DNA from: Pirellulales bacterium | Lineage (GTDB): Bacteria > Planctomycetota > Planctomycetia > Pirellulales > JANQPP01 | Reading direction: 5' to 3' | Assembly (NCBI GenBank): GCA_028289405.1 | Contig: JANQPP010000052.1 | Span: 1 to 37,882, forward strand | DNA: 37,882 nucleotides | Shown: in pieces, positions 1 through 9,243 of the stretch | How the letters are laid out: each line of letters opens with the position of its first letter | How positions within the stretch are numbered: position 1 is the first letter of the stretch | Notes under the pieces: generated by a model | Told to the model about the DNA's origin: nothing | What the model saw: only the letters and a program-made list of their open reading frames with translations | Databases searched by the model: none | Program-made: the position numbers and the translations under genes

Positions 1-63
1 TCGGGGCCTTCCTCAGGAGGATCCTTTTTTATGCTCCAGGAACGGCAAAGCCTATTGGGTACG

Positions 64-80
64 CACCAGCTAAGCTGGTG
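64..80. repeat. Perfect palindrome, REP-like hairpin
   Basis: Two 8-base arms, CACCAGCT and AGCTGGTG, flank a single A, giving a perfect hairpin in an otherwise non-coding stretch about 230 bases upstream of the first gene. There is no T-run after it, so it is not a classical intrinsic terminator. Its form resembles the short palindromes at the ends of IS200/IS605 or in REP elements, but no transposase is nearby and no second copy was seen in the window. The structure is seen directly; its identity is a guess. Confidence 0.4.
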
Positions 81-309
81 GTTTACGAAGTTGAATTAGA
101 GGGAACTTTTCCGAAACCGGAAGTTGTTTGCGCGAGGTATATGCCTGAGGGCAGGCGTAACCGTGCGACCCTCGCATCGGCGGGTTGTCCACCTTCGGTC
201 CCGCGCGTGGCGCACCGAGGAACCACCAAGACCGTGCCGCAAGTGGCAAATCGAAACCGTGAAGAACCGCGAAATGAATTCTGACACGATCGAAAGAAGG
301 AGAATGGTT

Positions 310-1953
310 GTGAAAAAGTTGATGTGCGCGATTTTGGCTGTGGGACTTATGGCGGTGCCACAGTCTCGCCTTTGGGCGCAAAGCTCCACGGATGTCGCCG
401 TGATTTCAGTGACGTCTTACGATGAAATGATGGCGGACATTGGGTTCCTCGGCCAAATGGCCGACCGGCCCCAGACCGGCCTCATGATTGAAGGTTTTCT
501 GGCCGCGTTTACAAACCAACGGGGTCTGGAGGGAATGGACAAGTCCCGCCCCTGGGGCGCGGTGGTCCGCATGGCCGGCCCGATGCCATATCCCGTCGTA
601 TTCCTCCCGGTAACGGATATTGATGCCCTGCTGGGCGCGCTCGGTAACTTTGTGCAATCTCAGAAGCGTGGGGATGTCTACGAATTGAGCGTCGGCCCGC
701 AGTCGCTCTACGCCAAGCATGACGGCAATTGGGCCTTTCTGGGCCAAAGCGAAGAGCATCTCAATGAACTGCCGGCCGATCCTTCCCGGCTATTGGGCGA
801 CTTGCCGGAGACCTATAACATCGCCGTGCGGCTGATGACGGAAAATGTCCCACCCGAAGTGATGGAACAGATTTTTGCCGCGATCGAAGCTGGCCAGCAA
901 ATGGTCAATGCCCAAAACGGTGGGGCGGAGCCGGAATTCGCCGTGCGGATGCGCGAACAGCAGATGGCCGGCATGAAGCAGGCACTTGAACAAGCGGACG
1001 AGATAACCGCTGGCCTGGCGATTGACGCCTCTGCTCGGTCCATCTACTTGGACGGCATCACGACAGCCCGCCCTGGCACACAACTCGCCGAGAGTTACCG
1101 CGAAAAGGGCGTGTCGCGAACAAATCTCGCTGGATTTGACATGCCCGAGGCCACTATGTCCATGTTGGCTGCCGGCCCCATCACGGAGCAGGAAGTCGAG
1201 CAGGCCATGTCCGGAATCGCTCTCGCCAAAGAACAGTTCGTGGCGGCGATTGAGCAAGAGGCCAAAATTGATGATGAGCAGGCGCGTGCGGAACTCAAGG
1301 AGGCCGTGGAAAGTCTTTTCCGAGTAGCCGAAGCCACAATTCGTTCCGGCAAGATGGACATGGGAATGGTCTTGCAGCTTGATCCTCAAGGCATTTGGGG
1401 GGCTGCGGGCGGTCACATTGCCCAGGGAGAGGAGCTCACCGACGCCCTGAAAAAAGTGGCCGCGCTGGCGGAGAAGGAAGAGGATTTCCCCGGCATCCAA
1501 TTCGACGCCGCTTCACATCAAGGCGTTTCGTTCCATACGATGGAAATCCCTGTCGACGAGCCGGAAGCCCAACAGTTTCTCGGTGAAAGGATGGACCTCG
1601 TGATTGGTATTGGGTCTTCGAAGGCCATCGTCGGCATTGGAAAGGATGTCATGGCACATCTCCGTGGCTTGCTTGACAGCTCGGCTTCTCAAGCCAACAA
1701 GGAGATTCTTCCCATGCAATTCTCCGTGTCGCTCAAATCCATCTTCGACTTCGCGGGTACGGTTAGCCAAGATCCACAAGTCGCCATGTTTAGTTCGTTG
1801 TTGGAACAAGCTGGCAATAAGGACCATGTCACGATGCAGGTCACGAACGTGGAGCGGGGCCAGCGATTCCGCCTCAACATTGAGGAAGGAATTCTGAAGG
1901 CCCTGGGCCAACTCAGCAACATGGCCGGGGCTGGCGCGGGTGCTGGCTTTTAA
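310..1953 (+). CDS. Secreted protein of unknown function
   Basis: The protein is about 547 residues. It starts with a signal peptide (VKKLMCAILAVGLMAV..., likely cleaved after LWA-Q) and ends in a low-complexity Ala/Gly tail (AGAGAGAGF). I do not recognise the family. The body is Met-, Gln- and Glu-rich, predicted mixed alpha/beta, with no Cys pairs or catalytic motif that I can identify. The GTG at 310 is chosen because AAGGAG at 297-302 lies 7 bases upstream. The ATG at 304 is too close to that site, and an upstream in-frame ATG at 274 would bury the signal peptide. The gene stands alone and is followed by a strong terminator. It is probably exported to the periplasm or cell surface; the function is unknown. 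Confidence 0.8.
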   Translation: MKKLMCAILAVGLMAVPQSRLWAQSSTDVAVISVTSYDEMMADIGFLGQMADRPQTGLMIEGFLAAFTNQRGLEGMDKSRPWGAVVRMAGPMPYPVVFLPVTDIDALLGALGNFVQSQKRGDVYELSVGPQSLYAKHDGNWAFLGQSEEHLNELPADPSRLLGDLPETYNIAVRLMTENVPPEVMEQIFAAIEAGQQMVNAQNGGAEPEFAVRMREQQMAGMKQALEQADEITAGLAIDASARSIYLDGITTARPGTQLAESYREKGVSRTNLAGFDMPEATMSMLAAGPITEQEVEQAMSGIALAKEQFVAAIEQEAKIDDEQARAELKEAVESLFRVAEATIRSGKMDMGMVLQLDPQGIWGAAGGHIAQGEELTDALKKVAALAEKEEDFPGIQFDAASHQGVSFHTMEIPVDEPEAQQFLGERMDLVIGIGSSKAIVGIGKDVMAHLRGLLDSSASQANKEILPMQFSVSLKSIFDFAGTVSQDPQVAMFSSLLEQAGNKDHVTMQVTNVERGQRFRLNIEEGILKALGQLSNMAGAGAGAGF

Positions 1954-2011
1954 GTGTTCATACGCATGACGGATGAATGAAAGCTTAGCCTCGCCTCATG
2001 ACAGGCAACAG

Positions 2012-2045
2012 ACGCCGGCGGGTGAATTCCCGCCGGCGTTTTCTT
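2012..2045 (+). terminator. Rho-independent terminator after the first gene
   Basis: An 11-bp perfect GC-rich stem (ACGCCGGCGGG / CCCGCCGGCGT) with a 6-base loop (TGAATT) is followed by a run of T (TTTTCTT). It lies about 60 bases after the stop of the secreted-protein gene and before the convergent PQQ-propeller gene. All elements are seen directly. Confidence 0.88.
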
Positions 2046-2156
2046 ATATATTTTCCGGGCAATCGCGGGCGTCATGCGTGGATAGTCATGGCAGAAGTGG
2101 CAAAAAACTTTCCGCGAATCGCGCGCACGGCCTTGGCCCACGTGGATTCGAAATCC

Positions 2157-3827
2157 CTAATGCCAAATTTCCACAAGAGTATCCACGCGGTGGTCACCCG
2201 CCTTCACAAGGTCTGGCGGCGGCGACTTCATGGGAAGCTCGTAGCAGGCGGCTTCTTGGGCACTTCGCACAAGCAAATAAGGGAAGGAGAAGGCGGGATT
2301 AGCCCAGGTTTTTCCTTCCACGGCCTGGATTCGCGCCAGTTCGCGATATTGCTGGGGTGAGGCTTCCACCAACGCTAACTCTCCGGATTCGCCGAGCACC
2401 AAAATCACTTCGGAGAAACGTATGATTTGGCCGTGGCCGTAGCGGCCCCGCTTCCATTCACGCTCTCCGGTCCCCAGGTTGACGCAGGACAGGATGCCTT
2501 CGTCCAAGCCGTACACGTAACCGTCGTGAAGGACCACGTTGGTAAACTTGGTCTTCATGTTGCGGCGATTCTTCCAGATTTCGCTCACGCTCCATGATTC
2601 GCCATCCTTGGAAATCTCAATCACCGCGGACCCGCCGCCATAGCCTTTGCAGAGAAAGATCTGGTTATCGGATAGCGGCACCGGCTGGGAAACACTGGCC
2701 GCCCCGCCGCTGCTGCCGGGCCATTCGTATTCCACGAGCAATTCGCCATCGGCGAAGCGATGGATGGCGAAGTGGGCTTCGTTGACGATCAGTACCACCT
2801 CTTCGCCGTGAAGCGTGGCCAGCACCGGCGAACTGTACGAGGATTGTTCATCCCCTCCGCTCCAGCGGCGTTCCCCCGTCTCCTTGTCGTACGCCACCAA
2901 GGATCGCCCCTCCGCGCCGCCGGCACTCACAATCACCACATCGTTCACGACGAGCGGTGAGTTACTCTTCCCCCAACGAACGTTCACGGCCTGGTTGTCC
3001 TCCAGCAAATCCTTCCGCCAAACCACCTTTCCCGTCGCGTCGTCGAGGCAGTTCAAAATGCCAGTGGCTCCCACGCTATACACCTTGCCAGCGGCAATCG
3101 TGGGCGTGGTCCTAGGGCCGATGCCGCCCATCAACTCCGTGAAACGCACGGTTTCCGCGTGCGACCAGACTGGGATGCCGGTTTCTAGCTCGTAGCAAGT
3201 AGTCAACTCGTCGTCGCCACGCTGCTCCATGGTCATTGCGTATCCATTCACGATGGCGAAGGAGGACCAGCCGGAACCGATGGGTTGCCTCCAAACGGTG
3301 CGTGGCGGATGGTTTTCCCAGTCCGTTTCCAATTGGATACCATCGAACTCGGGTCGTCCGCCGGGTCCGAGAAATCTGGGCGAATCGTGTTCTCCAATGG
3401 CCGAGAAATCCGGCCCACTCTCCTCCGGACCGTCTGTCGGGAGGACTTCCAGCGGATCCAAGGTGAGATCGAACGCGGGCGTATCCCGCGAGACAATCCG
3501 AGGCTGCATGCCTCCGGTGAAGCCGGCAATGCGGTAATTCCAAAAAAACAGCGTGATTCCCAACGCGATGACCGTAATGGGCACGAACCGTACCGGCAGG
3601 GGGAAACCGCGATAAAATAGAGCCCAGACGGCAAGCACCAGCGTGGTGCCTCCCACGGAGACGATCCTAGCCAACATGGGAAAAGCGGAATCCCACTCTT
3701 CGAGATAAGGCGCGGCCAGGAAAAGCGCTACGCCCAATATTAGCACCACAATGGGAAACCAGGGCCAGCGTTTCGAGCGCCGAGGGCTTGTCTCCGCAGA
3801 AGGCTTCGTAGCCTGAGTGTCGTCCAT
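2157..3827 (-). CDS. Membrane-anchored PQQ-like beta-propeller protein
   Basis: The protein has 556 residues. Residues about 22-115 hold three hydrophobic segments (around WFPIVVLILGVALFLAA, IVSVGGTTLVLAVWALFY and FVPITVIALGITLFFW). After these comes a large soluble domain with repeated PQQ/BamB-like blades: short beta strands with motifs such as VYSVGATGILNCLDDATGK, LVAYDKETGERRW and LSCVNLGTGERE. The family (outer-membrane assembly BamB-like or PQQ-dependent dehydrogenase-like propellers) is widespread in planctomycetes, usually without known substrate. No dehydrogenase catalytic residues were recognised, so a binding or scaffold role is likelier than an enzyme. The ATG at 3827 has AGGAG 8 bases upstream. 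The gene ends with TAG and converges on the first gene. Confidence 0.85.
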   Translation of the reverse strand: MDDTQATKPSAETSPRRSKRWPWFPIVVLILGVALFLAAPYLEEWDSAFPMLARIVSVGGTTLVLAVWALFYRGFPLPVRFVPITVIALGITLFFWNYRIAGFTGGMQPRIVSRDTPAFDLTLDPLEVLPTDGPEESGPDFSAIGEHDSPRFLGPGGRPEFDGIQLETDWENHPPRTVWRQPIGSGWSSFAIVNGYAMTMEQRGDDELTTCYELETGIPVWSHAETVRFTELMGGIGPRTTPTIAAGKVYSVGATGILNCLDDATGKVVWRKDLLEDNQAVNVRWGKSNSPLVVNDVVIVSAGGAEGRSLVAYDKETGERRWSGGDEQSSYSSPVLATLHGEEVVLIVNEAHFAIHRFADGELLVEYEWPGSSGGAASVSQPVPLSDNQIFLCKGYGGGSAVIEISKDGESWSVSEIWKNRRNMKTKFTNVVLHDGYVYGLDEGILSCVNLGTGEREWKRGRYGHGQIIRFSEVILVLGESGELALVEASPQQYRELARIQAVEGKTWANPAFSFPYLLVRSAQEAACYELPMKSPPPDLVKAGDHRVDTLVEIWH

Positions 3828-4025
3828 GAGAATATCTCCTGAAAGGAGGGGGCAGATGGAGTTCGCTTGCCAATTCGTTATACCACCGATTCTCCAACCG
3901 GGGGATAGTCGCGACAGATGCCCGCGGATGAAGTGTGGCCAGATCTTCTAGCGCGTTTAGGCCATGCGTGGCGGCATTTTCGCTGTTGGAATTTGTGACC
4001 TACGGTTCGGCAGACGCGACACACT

Positions 4026-5120
4026 CTAGTGTCCTGATTGATCAATTCGTTTACAAACGTTTGCGACGCGAGAGAGGATTAAATCTGCGTCGGCAGTCCA
4101 CACAAAGGGCTTCGGGTTTTCGTTGTGTTCGTCCAAGTAGTCCATGATTGCCTGACGCAAGGAGTGGACACTGCGAAATGCGCCGCGGCGGATGCGTTGA
4201 TTAGTGATCTCTGCAAAGAATCGCTCGACCATATTGAGCCAGGAGGCACTGGTGGGTGTGAAATGAACCACGTACTCCGGGTGCTTGGTGAGCCAACGCT
4301 GTACAGCCGGGGTCTTGTGCGTAGCGTAGTTGTCCATGACTAAGTGAATTTCCGTCCCTGCTTCTCTTTCGATCGATGCATCGACGTGTTTGAGGAATTT
4401 CAAGAACTCCTGATGCCGGTGTCGTGGATGGCAACGACCAATGACCTCGCCCGTTCTGGTGTTCAATGCGGCAAACAGCGATGTTGTTCCGTGTCGTGCG
4501 TAATCGTGTGTGTGACGTTCCACCTGCCACGGTTCCAAGGGCAGCAGTGGTTGAGTGCGGTCGAGTGCTTGCACTTGGGACTTCTCGTCGATGCACAGAA
4601 CCAAGGCATTCTCGGGCGGATTCATCTAAAGCCCCACGATGTCACGGACCTTGTCGATGAACAGTGGATCCTCGGAGATTTTGAATGTTTTCGTGCGGTG
4701 AGGTTGCAGTCCGAATGCACTCCAAATCCGCCAGACAGCATTCTGAGTGAGTCCAGTGGCTTCCGCCATCGAGCGAGTGCTCCAGTGGGTTGCGTTCCTC
4801 GGCTTGCTCTCCAAGGTCTTGGTAACCACTCGCTCCACGTCCGCATCAGTTATCGTCCGCGGAGCGCCAGGTCGAGGCTCATCGACCAACCCCTCGAGCC
4901 GATCCTTCAGAAAACGCTTTCTCCACTTCCCCACCGTAGGCATGGAGATTCCAAGTTCATCCGCCACGTCGATGTTGTTAGCACCTTCAGCACATGCCAA
5001 CACAATCCGAGAACGCAGAGCCCGTCGCTGCGATGTCTTCGGTCGCCGCGCCCAGCGTTCCAACTGAACACGTTCATCGTCTGTAAGAACCAACGGTTCC
5101 TTAGGTCGTCCACCTGCCAT
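4026..5120 (-). pseudogene. IS630-family transposase interrupted by one amber codon
   Basis: The reading frame is continuous from the ATG at 5120 (AGAGG upstream) to the TAG at 4026-4028, except for one in-frame TAG at 4626-4628. The N-terminal part carries helix-turn-helix domains (LTDDERVQLERWARR..., DELGISMPTVGKWRKRF). The C-terminal part is the DDE domain with D in CIDEKSQ, D in VMDNYATHK and E in NMVERFF. IS630 relatives normally read through the junction as VGLYLNPPE, so the TAG replaces a conserved Tyr. Joined, the protein would be about 364 residues, the normal length of the family. A restart at the ATG next to the stop could give a DDE-only product of 199 residues. Either a true nonsense mutation or a sequencing error would fit. 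An earlier in-frame ATG at 5198 lies in the right inverted repeat. Confidence 0.88.
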
Positions 5121-5207
5121 GCGAAGCCTCTTTCCAGACTGCATGGCAGCGTAGTTGATACTCGAAAACAAGAAAAGATATTGAAGCGAATTTTCCAATC
5201 AGGACAC
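4029..5207 (-). mobile_element. IS630-family insertion sequence, 1179 bp
   Basis: The ends are inverted repeats: the first 12 bases (GTGTCCTGATTG) match perfectly, extending to 24 bp with 4 mismatches (4029-4052 and 5184-5207). Each end is bordered by the dinucleotide TA (4027-4028 and 5208-5209), the target duplication expected of IS630/Tc1/mariner elements. The insertion lies 10 bases beyond the stop of the cytochrome gene and about 200 bases before the PQQ-propeller gene, so it appears to have landed in an intergenic space without breaking either. Confidence 0.92.
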
Positions 5208-5217
5208 TAGCAGGTTG

Positions 5218-6201
5218 CTACCGAAACGTGTCATGACAGTGAGTGCAGGACATTTCCAATTTCGCCGCTGCCTGCTTGATTTCCATCAGGTCCGCTTGAA
5301 ACACCGCCTCGCGCAGCTTCAACGCGTCCGTGACTCCGGACCGCGCGGCATACAGGTATTCCTCGTCGCTGGCTTCTTCATATTCTGGCCTTTGGATGAA
5401 TTGGCACAACACGGCCAATAGCTCCGCCTCATGTCGAAGGTCTTCCCGATGCCGGGCGAATTCGTCGGAGTCTTCAAGCCAAGCAGCGATGCGGTCCTCG
5501 CGGGAGATTTCCATCCTCCTCATGATGGCTCGCCGGATGGGCGGCGGGGCTTCAACGAGGTTCCGCGACGAGGGACGCTCGCCGCGCACAAGGGCCGTGA
5601 GTTGCTCGATGGTCTGGGAGATGACGTCGTCGTTCGCAGCGTTTTCTCGATCCAAGGCATGACTGGCGGCAGCGGATTGCCGCGACATGACCTCCGCATG
5701 CGCCTTCCAGCGAATGTTGCCTTCGTACCGAGAGACACTGTCGAAAAGTACGGACAGCACGGCGAGTTGCTGTTGCGCGGCGTGCCGAGATTCTCCTCCC
5801 CAGCCCTGGCGATGAGACGCCGCCAGAGCGAGTTGCAGGCGTTTGATCTCCGTCTCGAGGGTCTCACCACTGACCAGGTTGGACGGAGGCGTGTTTTTTT
5901 CGTCGAGCGGAGGTTTTTCCGCGGGGGCAGAAGCCTTGCTGGCACGATGGAAAAGTGGCAAAGCCTGCACGCCTTGGAGCTGATCGAAAGCGTTTTCGAA
6001 AAACACCTCGCGTACTTCCTGGCTCCAAACCGGTGGCCATGCACGTTTGTGCGAATCGGGAGCAACCTCCGTTTCCTTGGCCATCATGGGACCGGCGCTC
6101 AAGATGCCGAATGCCAACGTGAGGCAACCGATGAAATTCGTCATAACGAAGCCAACCACCTGACGTGCTCTTGATCTGTTGGATTTTTCCGTCGCGGCCA
6201 T
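5218..6201 (-). CDS. Cytochrome c'-like monohaem protein, exported
   Basis: The protein is about 327 residues. The N-terminus has a basic stretch (NRSRARQ) followed by a hydrophobic segment (VVGFVMTNFIGCLTLAFGIL), consistent with a signal peptide. The only haem motif is at the extreme C-terminus, CTHCH in KLEMSCTHCHDTFR, as in cytochrome c'/c556 where CxxCH closes a four-helix bundle. The last 110 residues are helical and fit that fold. The long helical N-terminal region was not recognised. Export and covalent haem attachment in the periplasm are inferred. The start is uncertain: 6201 gives a proper basic N-region, while 6144 is an alternative. It is divergent from the hydrolase gene, and an IS630 copy lies just after its stop. 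Confidence 0.72.
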   Translation of the reverse strand: MAATEKSNRSRARQVVGFVMTNFIGCLTLAFGILSAGPMMAKETEVAPDSHKRAWPPVWSQEVREVFFENAFDQLQGVQALPLFHRASKASAPAEKPPLDEKNTPPSNLVSGETLETEIKRLQLALAASHRQGWGGESRHAAQQQLAVLSVLFDSVSRYEGNIRWKAHAEVMSRQSAAASHALDRENAANDDVISQTIEQLTALVRGERPSSRNLVEAPPPIRRAIMRRMEISREDRIAAWLEDSDEFARHREDLRHEAELLAVLCQFIQRPEYEEASDEEYLYAARSGVTDALKLREAVFQADLMEIKQAAAKLEMSCTHCHDTFR

Positions 6202-6316
6202 CGGAAGCGGTTGCCCGTGGTGGACGAATCGCGACTATACTATTGTACGCGGGAAACGTGGAAGCGTGGCGGCTGGGCGCGATGAAAAGACAGGGGCCTC
6301 GATTGACAATTTTGCC

Positions 6317-7210
6317 ATGTTCCGAAAAATTGCCAATGTGCTGACGACTCCGCTATTCTCCTCCCAGAAAAATCAAGAAGAAACACCTCGGCGTCAGCCG
6401 CGCAAAATTCTGGCGCGAATCGTGGCGAGCGCCGCTGTAATCTATTTGGCCGTGGCCGTGCTGATGTTGGGTGTCGAGCGATATCTCGTTTTTGTACCGG
6501 CCAAATATCCTGTCGGCGATTGGCAGCCGACCGGCTTTACCTTTGAAGACGTGTTTTTCCAGTCGGCGGATGGCACGCGGCTGCATGGCTGGTACGTCCC
6601 GCATGAAGACGCTCGGGCCTACGTCCTGTTCGCGCACGGCAATGGCGGCAATCTCACTCTGGACGCGGATGAAGTCCGCGTGTTGCACCAGCAATTGCGG
6701 CTGGCCGTGTTTCTCTTCGATTATCGAGGTTATGGACAGAGCGAGGGAACACCCAGCGAGGCCGGCGTGTTGGCGGACGCCCGGGCGGCACGGCAGTGGC
6801 TCGCCCAACGCGAGGATTTGGACGAGGAAGACATCGTTCTCATGGGCCAATCGCTAGGAGGCGCCGTCGCGGTCGATTTGGCCGCGGCAGACGGAGCGCG
6901 AGGGCTCGTCGTGCGGAACACGTTTACCTCGCTGCCCGATGTAGCGGCCCGATTTTACCCCTGGCTGCCCGTGCGTTGGCTGATGCAAAACCGTTTCGAT
7001 TCGGCCTCGAAGATCGCCCGGTATCAGGGGCCGTTGTTGCAAACGCATGGCACGGAAGACCAGATCGTGCCGTTCGACTTGGGTCGAAAACTGTTCGATT
7101 TTTGCCCCAGCCAGCGAAAGGAGTTCCTAAGGGTCACGGGCGGAGGGCATAACGATTTCCCCTCTCAGAAGTTTTTCACGGCGTTGGACCAGTTCGTGGA
7201 CGCGCTTTAG
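6317..7210 (+). CDS. Membrane-anchored alpha/beta hydrolase (S33/BEM46-like)
   Basis: The protein is about 297 residues. One N-terminal hydrophobic segment (IVASAAVIYLAVAVLMLGV) is followed by an alpha/beta-hydrolase domain. Visible motifs are the oxyanion-hole region FAHGNGGN, the nucleophile elbow GQSLGG (Ser about 179), the acid in HGTEDQIVP and the catalytic His in GGGHNDF. This arrangement is typical of the YfhR/BEM46 group of serine hydrolases, whose substrates are usually unknown. The start at 6317 is chosen because upstream codons of the open frame do not look like protein and would overlap the divergent cytochrome gene's upstream region. It is the first of four plus-strand genes and not tightly coupled to them. 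Confidence 0.85.
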   Translation: MFRKIANVLTTPLFSSQKNQEETPRRQPRKILARIVASAAVIYLAVAVLMLGVERYLVFVPAKYPVGDWQPTGFTFEDVFFQSADGTRLHGWYVPHEDARAYVLFAHGNGGNLTLDADEVRVLHQQLRLAVFLFDYRGYGQSEGTPSEAGVLADARAARQWLAQREDLDEEDIVLMGQSLGGAVAVDLAAADGARGLVVRNTFTSLPDVAARFYPWLPVRWLMQNRFDSASKIARYQGPLLQTHGTEDQIVPFDLGRKLFDFCPSQRKEFLRVTGGGHNDFPSQKFFTALDQFVDAL

Positions 7211-7254
7211 GACCACGCCGGCTCCCGCCTCTTCTTCGATTTCGCCATCCCTTC

Positions 7255-8349
7255 ATGAATGCCGATCCACCCCGCACGCATCGCCGAGATTTTCTGGTCG
7301 GGAAGTCAGCCACCGAAGCACTAGTCCATCGCGTGCAGCCGGCTGATTCCGAAGAGCACGGGCAGACGGTTGCCGGCGCCGAATCCCCACGAAGTTATTC
7401 GGTCCATGTATCGCGCCGCGCAATGGCCTGCGAGTTCGAAACGATCCTCCACGCCGGGCAGTATGATGACGGATTGGCGACCGCGCTGGCGGCACTCGAT
7501 TTGGTGGAGGAATTGGAGGACCAGCTCACGATCTACCGGGACCACAGCGAGCTCTCTGGCATCAATCGCCAAGCAGCGGTGTCTGCCGTGCAAGCCGAGG
7601 CCGGGCTGTTCCAATTATTGCAGCTCTGTATGGAACTGCATGACGAAACAGATGGCGCGTTTGATGTCTCTTCCGGTCCGCTGTCGAAAGTTTGGGGCTT
7701 TTATCGTCGTCAAGGTCGACTTCCGGACGCTCACTCCGTGGAGCAGGCTCTGGCCTACGTGGGAAGCCAACATCTCGAACTGGATGCGGAGAATCAGAGC
7801 GTGGAGTTTCTCGTGCCCGGCATGGAAATCAATCTGGGGGCGATTGGAAAGGGCTACGCGCTGGACCGTTGCGGAGATCTGTTCGCCGACGCCGATATCG
7901 AGCACTTCCTGATGCATGCCGGGCAAAGCAGCTTGCTCGCCGGCGGTGGTGGGGAAGAAGCGTCTTTCAAATGGCGGATTGGCATCACCCATCCGCTGCG
8001 TCCCGGCCAGCGATTGGGGGAACTACACGTCGCTGGGTGCGGCGTGGGCACCTCCGGCGCGGGCGTGCAGTTTTTCTACCATCGCGGCAAACGGTATGGG
8101 CACATCCTCGACCCGCGAACCGGCTGGCCCGCAGAAAAAACGCTCTCCACGACTGTGCTGGCCCCCACTGCCGCGAGAGCGGACGCGCTGGCCACCGCGT
8201 TCTTTATCATGGGACCGGATCAGGCCGAAGCGTATTGCGCGGCGCATCCGGAAGTCAGGGCACTGCTGATCCTGCCGTTGGAACGGCAAGGTGCCCTGAA
8301 AGCCGTCAATCTCGGCATTCCCGACGAGGACTTACAAGTAGTGACGTGA
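7255..8349 (+). CDS. apbE: FAD:protein FMN transferase (ApbE family)
   Basis: The protein has 364 residues and matches the ApbE family. ApbE proteins transfer FMN from FAD to Thr residues of periplasmic redox proteins such as the NQR and RNF subunits, using Mg2+. Visible motifs are MACEFETIL at the domain start, DVSSGPLSKVWGFY, EINLGAIGKGYALDR, the Ser/Gly-rich GTSGAGVQF and the diagnostic HILDPRTGWP, then TAARADALATAFFIMG near the end. The N-terminal 50 residues include THRRDFLVG, which resembles a twin-arginine motif but lacks a clear hydrophobic core, so the export route is uncertain. No flavinylated partner is encoded in the window. The ribosome-binding site is weak. Confidence 0.93.
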   Translation: MNADPPRTHRRDFLVGKSATEALVHRVQPADSEEHGQTVAGAESPRSYSVHVSRRAMACEFETILHAGQYDDGLATALAALDLVEELEDQLTIYRDHSELSGINRQAAVSAVQAEAGLFQLLQLCMELHDETDGAFDVSSGPLSKVWGFYRRQGRLPDAHSVEQALAYVGSQHLELDAENQSVEFLVPGMEINLGAIGKGYALDRCGDLFADADIEHFLMHAGQSSLLAGGGGEEASFKWRIGITHPLRPGQRLGELHVAGCGVGTSGAGVQFFYHRGKRYGHILDPRTGWPAEKTLSTTVLAPTAARADALATAFFIMGPDQAEAYCAAHPEVRALLILPLERQGALKAVNLGIPDEDLQVVT

Positions 8350-8511
8350 GCGACGGTCAAGTCCACTCCGGCGGAACATGCACTCCTCCACGCCATCCTT
8401 GGGAACCAGGAGCCGCAACTTGCATGGACGAAAATCGGGGTGCCGCGATACAATTGCCTTCGCTGAGAAACTTCTTTTCGGGCAGTTCCGACTCCTTTTG
8501 AACCGTGTTGC

Positions 8512-9243
8512 ATGACCGAATTGCTCTACCACACCTCATACTTGGGGATTTTCTTCGTCCTGGTCGTCACGGGGTTCGGCATTCCTATCCCGGAGGAAGT
8601 TTCGGTCATGACTGCTGGCGTGCTCAGCGCCAATGGCACGCTCAACCCGTGGATTGCCTATTTCGTGACCCTGGCGGGCGCCATCGGCGGGGACTGCGTG
8701 ACCTATGGGTTGGGCTACCATTTTGGCCGCAGCGTACTTTACGAACACCCTCGCATTAGTCGCCATTTGACACCAGAACGAGAAAAGCGGCTGGAACGGC
8801 TCATCGAAAACCATGGTGTGAAGGCTATTTTTATCCTGCGGTTCATGACCGGCGTGCGCTCCCCCATGTTCCTCACGGTGGGAATTCTGCGGATGCCCTT
8901 TCGCCGTTTTATTTTGATCGACTCCATCGCCGCCGTGTGCGTCGTGAGCGCGGTGTTCGGCCTCAGCTACCGCTATGGCGCATCGATTATGGAGGCGTTG
9001 CGCGGCATGCAATTGGGATACACGGCCATCGTGGTTCTCGCGGTCGCCGTCTTGTGTGGCATTTATCTCCGCCGTCGGCGTCTCCGAGTGCTCAGCGCCC
9101 GGGCACGCAAAGCAGCTCGGGCCGAGAACAGATCGACTCGCGCGCAGGTCGGCGACAATTCTCCCAGCACGGAATCTCCGGCCACACCGAACCCAGAGCT
9201 GGCGGAGTCCTTTCCGTCCTCCTCTTCCACCACGGATGGCTAG
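8512..9243 (+). CDS. DedA/SNARE-associated family membrane protein
   Basis: The protein has 243 residues. It has several membrane segments (LGIFFVLVVTGFGIPIPEE, PWIAYFVTLAGAIGGDCVTY, FILIDSIAAVCVVSAVFGL, GYTAIVVLAVAVLCGIYL) and DedA hallmarks: the acidic/proline motif GFGIPIPEE, GGDCVTYGLGYHFGR and the F-[x]-R-[x]3-G loop in LRFMTGVRSPMF. DedA proteins are linked to recycling of undecaprenyl-phosphate or phospholipid translocation, and to membrane homeostasis. The C-terminal tail of about 45 residues is hydrophilic, rich in Arg, Ser and Pro, and is not part of the domain. The ATG at 8512 has only a weak Shine-Dalgarno sequence. Confidence 0.9.
   Translation: MTELLYHTSYLGIFFVLVVTGFGIPIPEEVSVMTAGVLSANGTLNPWIAYFVTLAGAIGGDCVTYGLGYHFGRSVLYEHPRISRHLTPEREKRLERLIENHGVKAIFILRFMTGVRSPMFLTVGILRMPFRRFILIDSIAAVCVVSAVFGLSYRYGASIMEALRGMQLGYTAIVVLAVAVLCGIYLRRRRLRVLSARARKAARAENRSTRAQVGDNSPSTESPATPNPELAESFPSSSSTTDG

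Noticed and set aside
124..309. Long upstream extension of the first gene
   Set aside because: It would place about 60 non-conserved residues in front of a clear signal peptide and ignore the AAGGAG site before the GTG at 310.
6211..6241. Promoter-like TTGCCC...TATACT before the hydrolase gene
   Set aside because: Spacing of 19 bases and a poor -35 element make it too weak to call.
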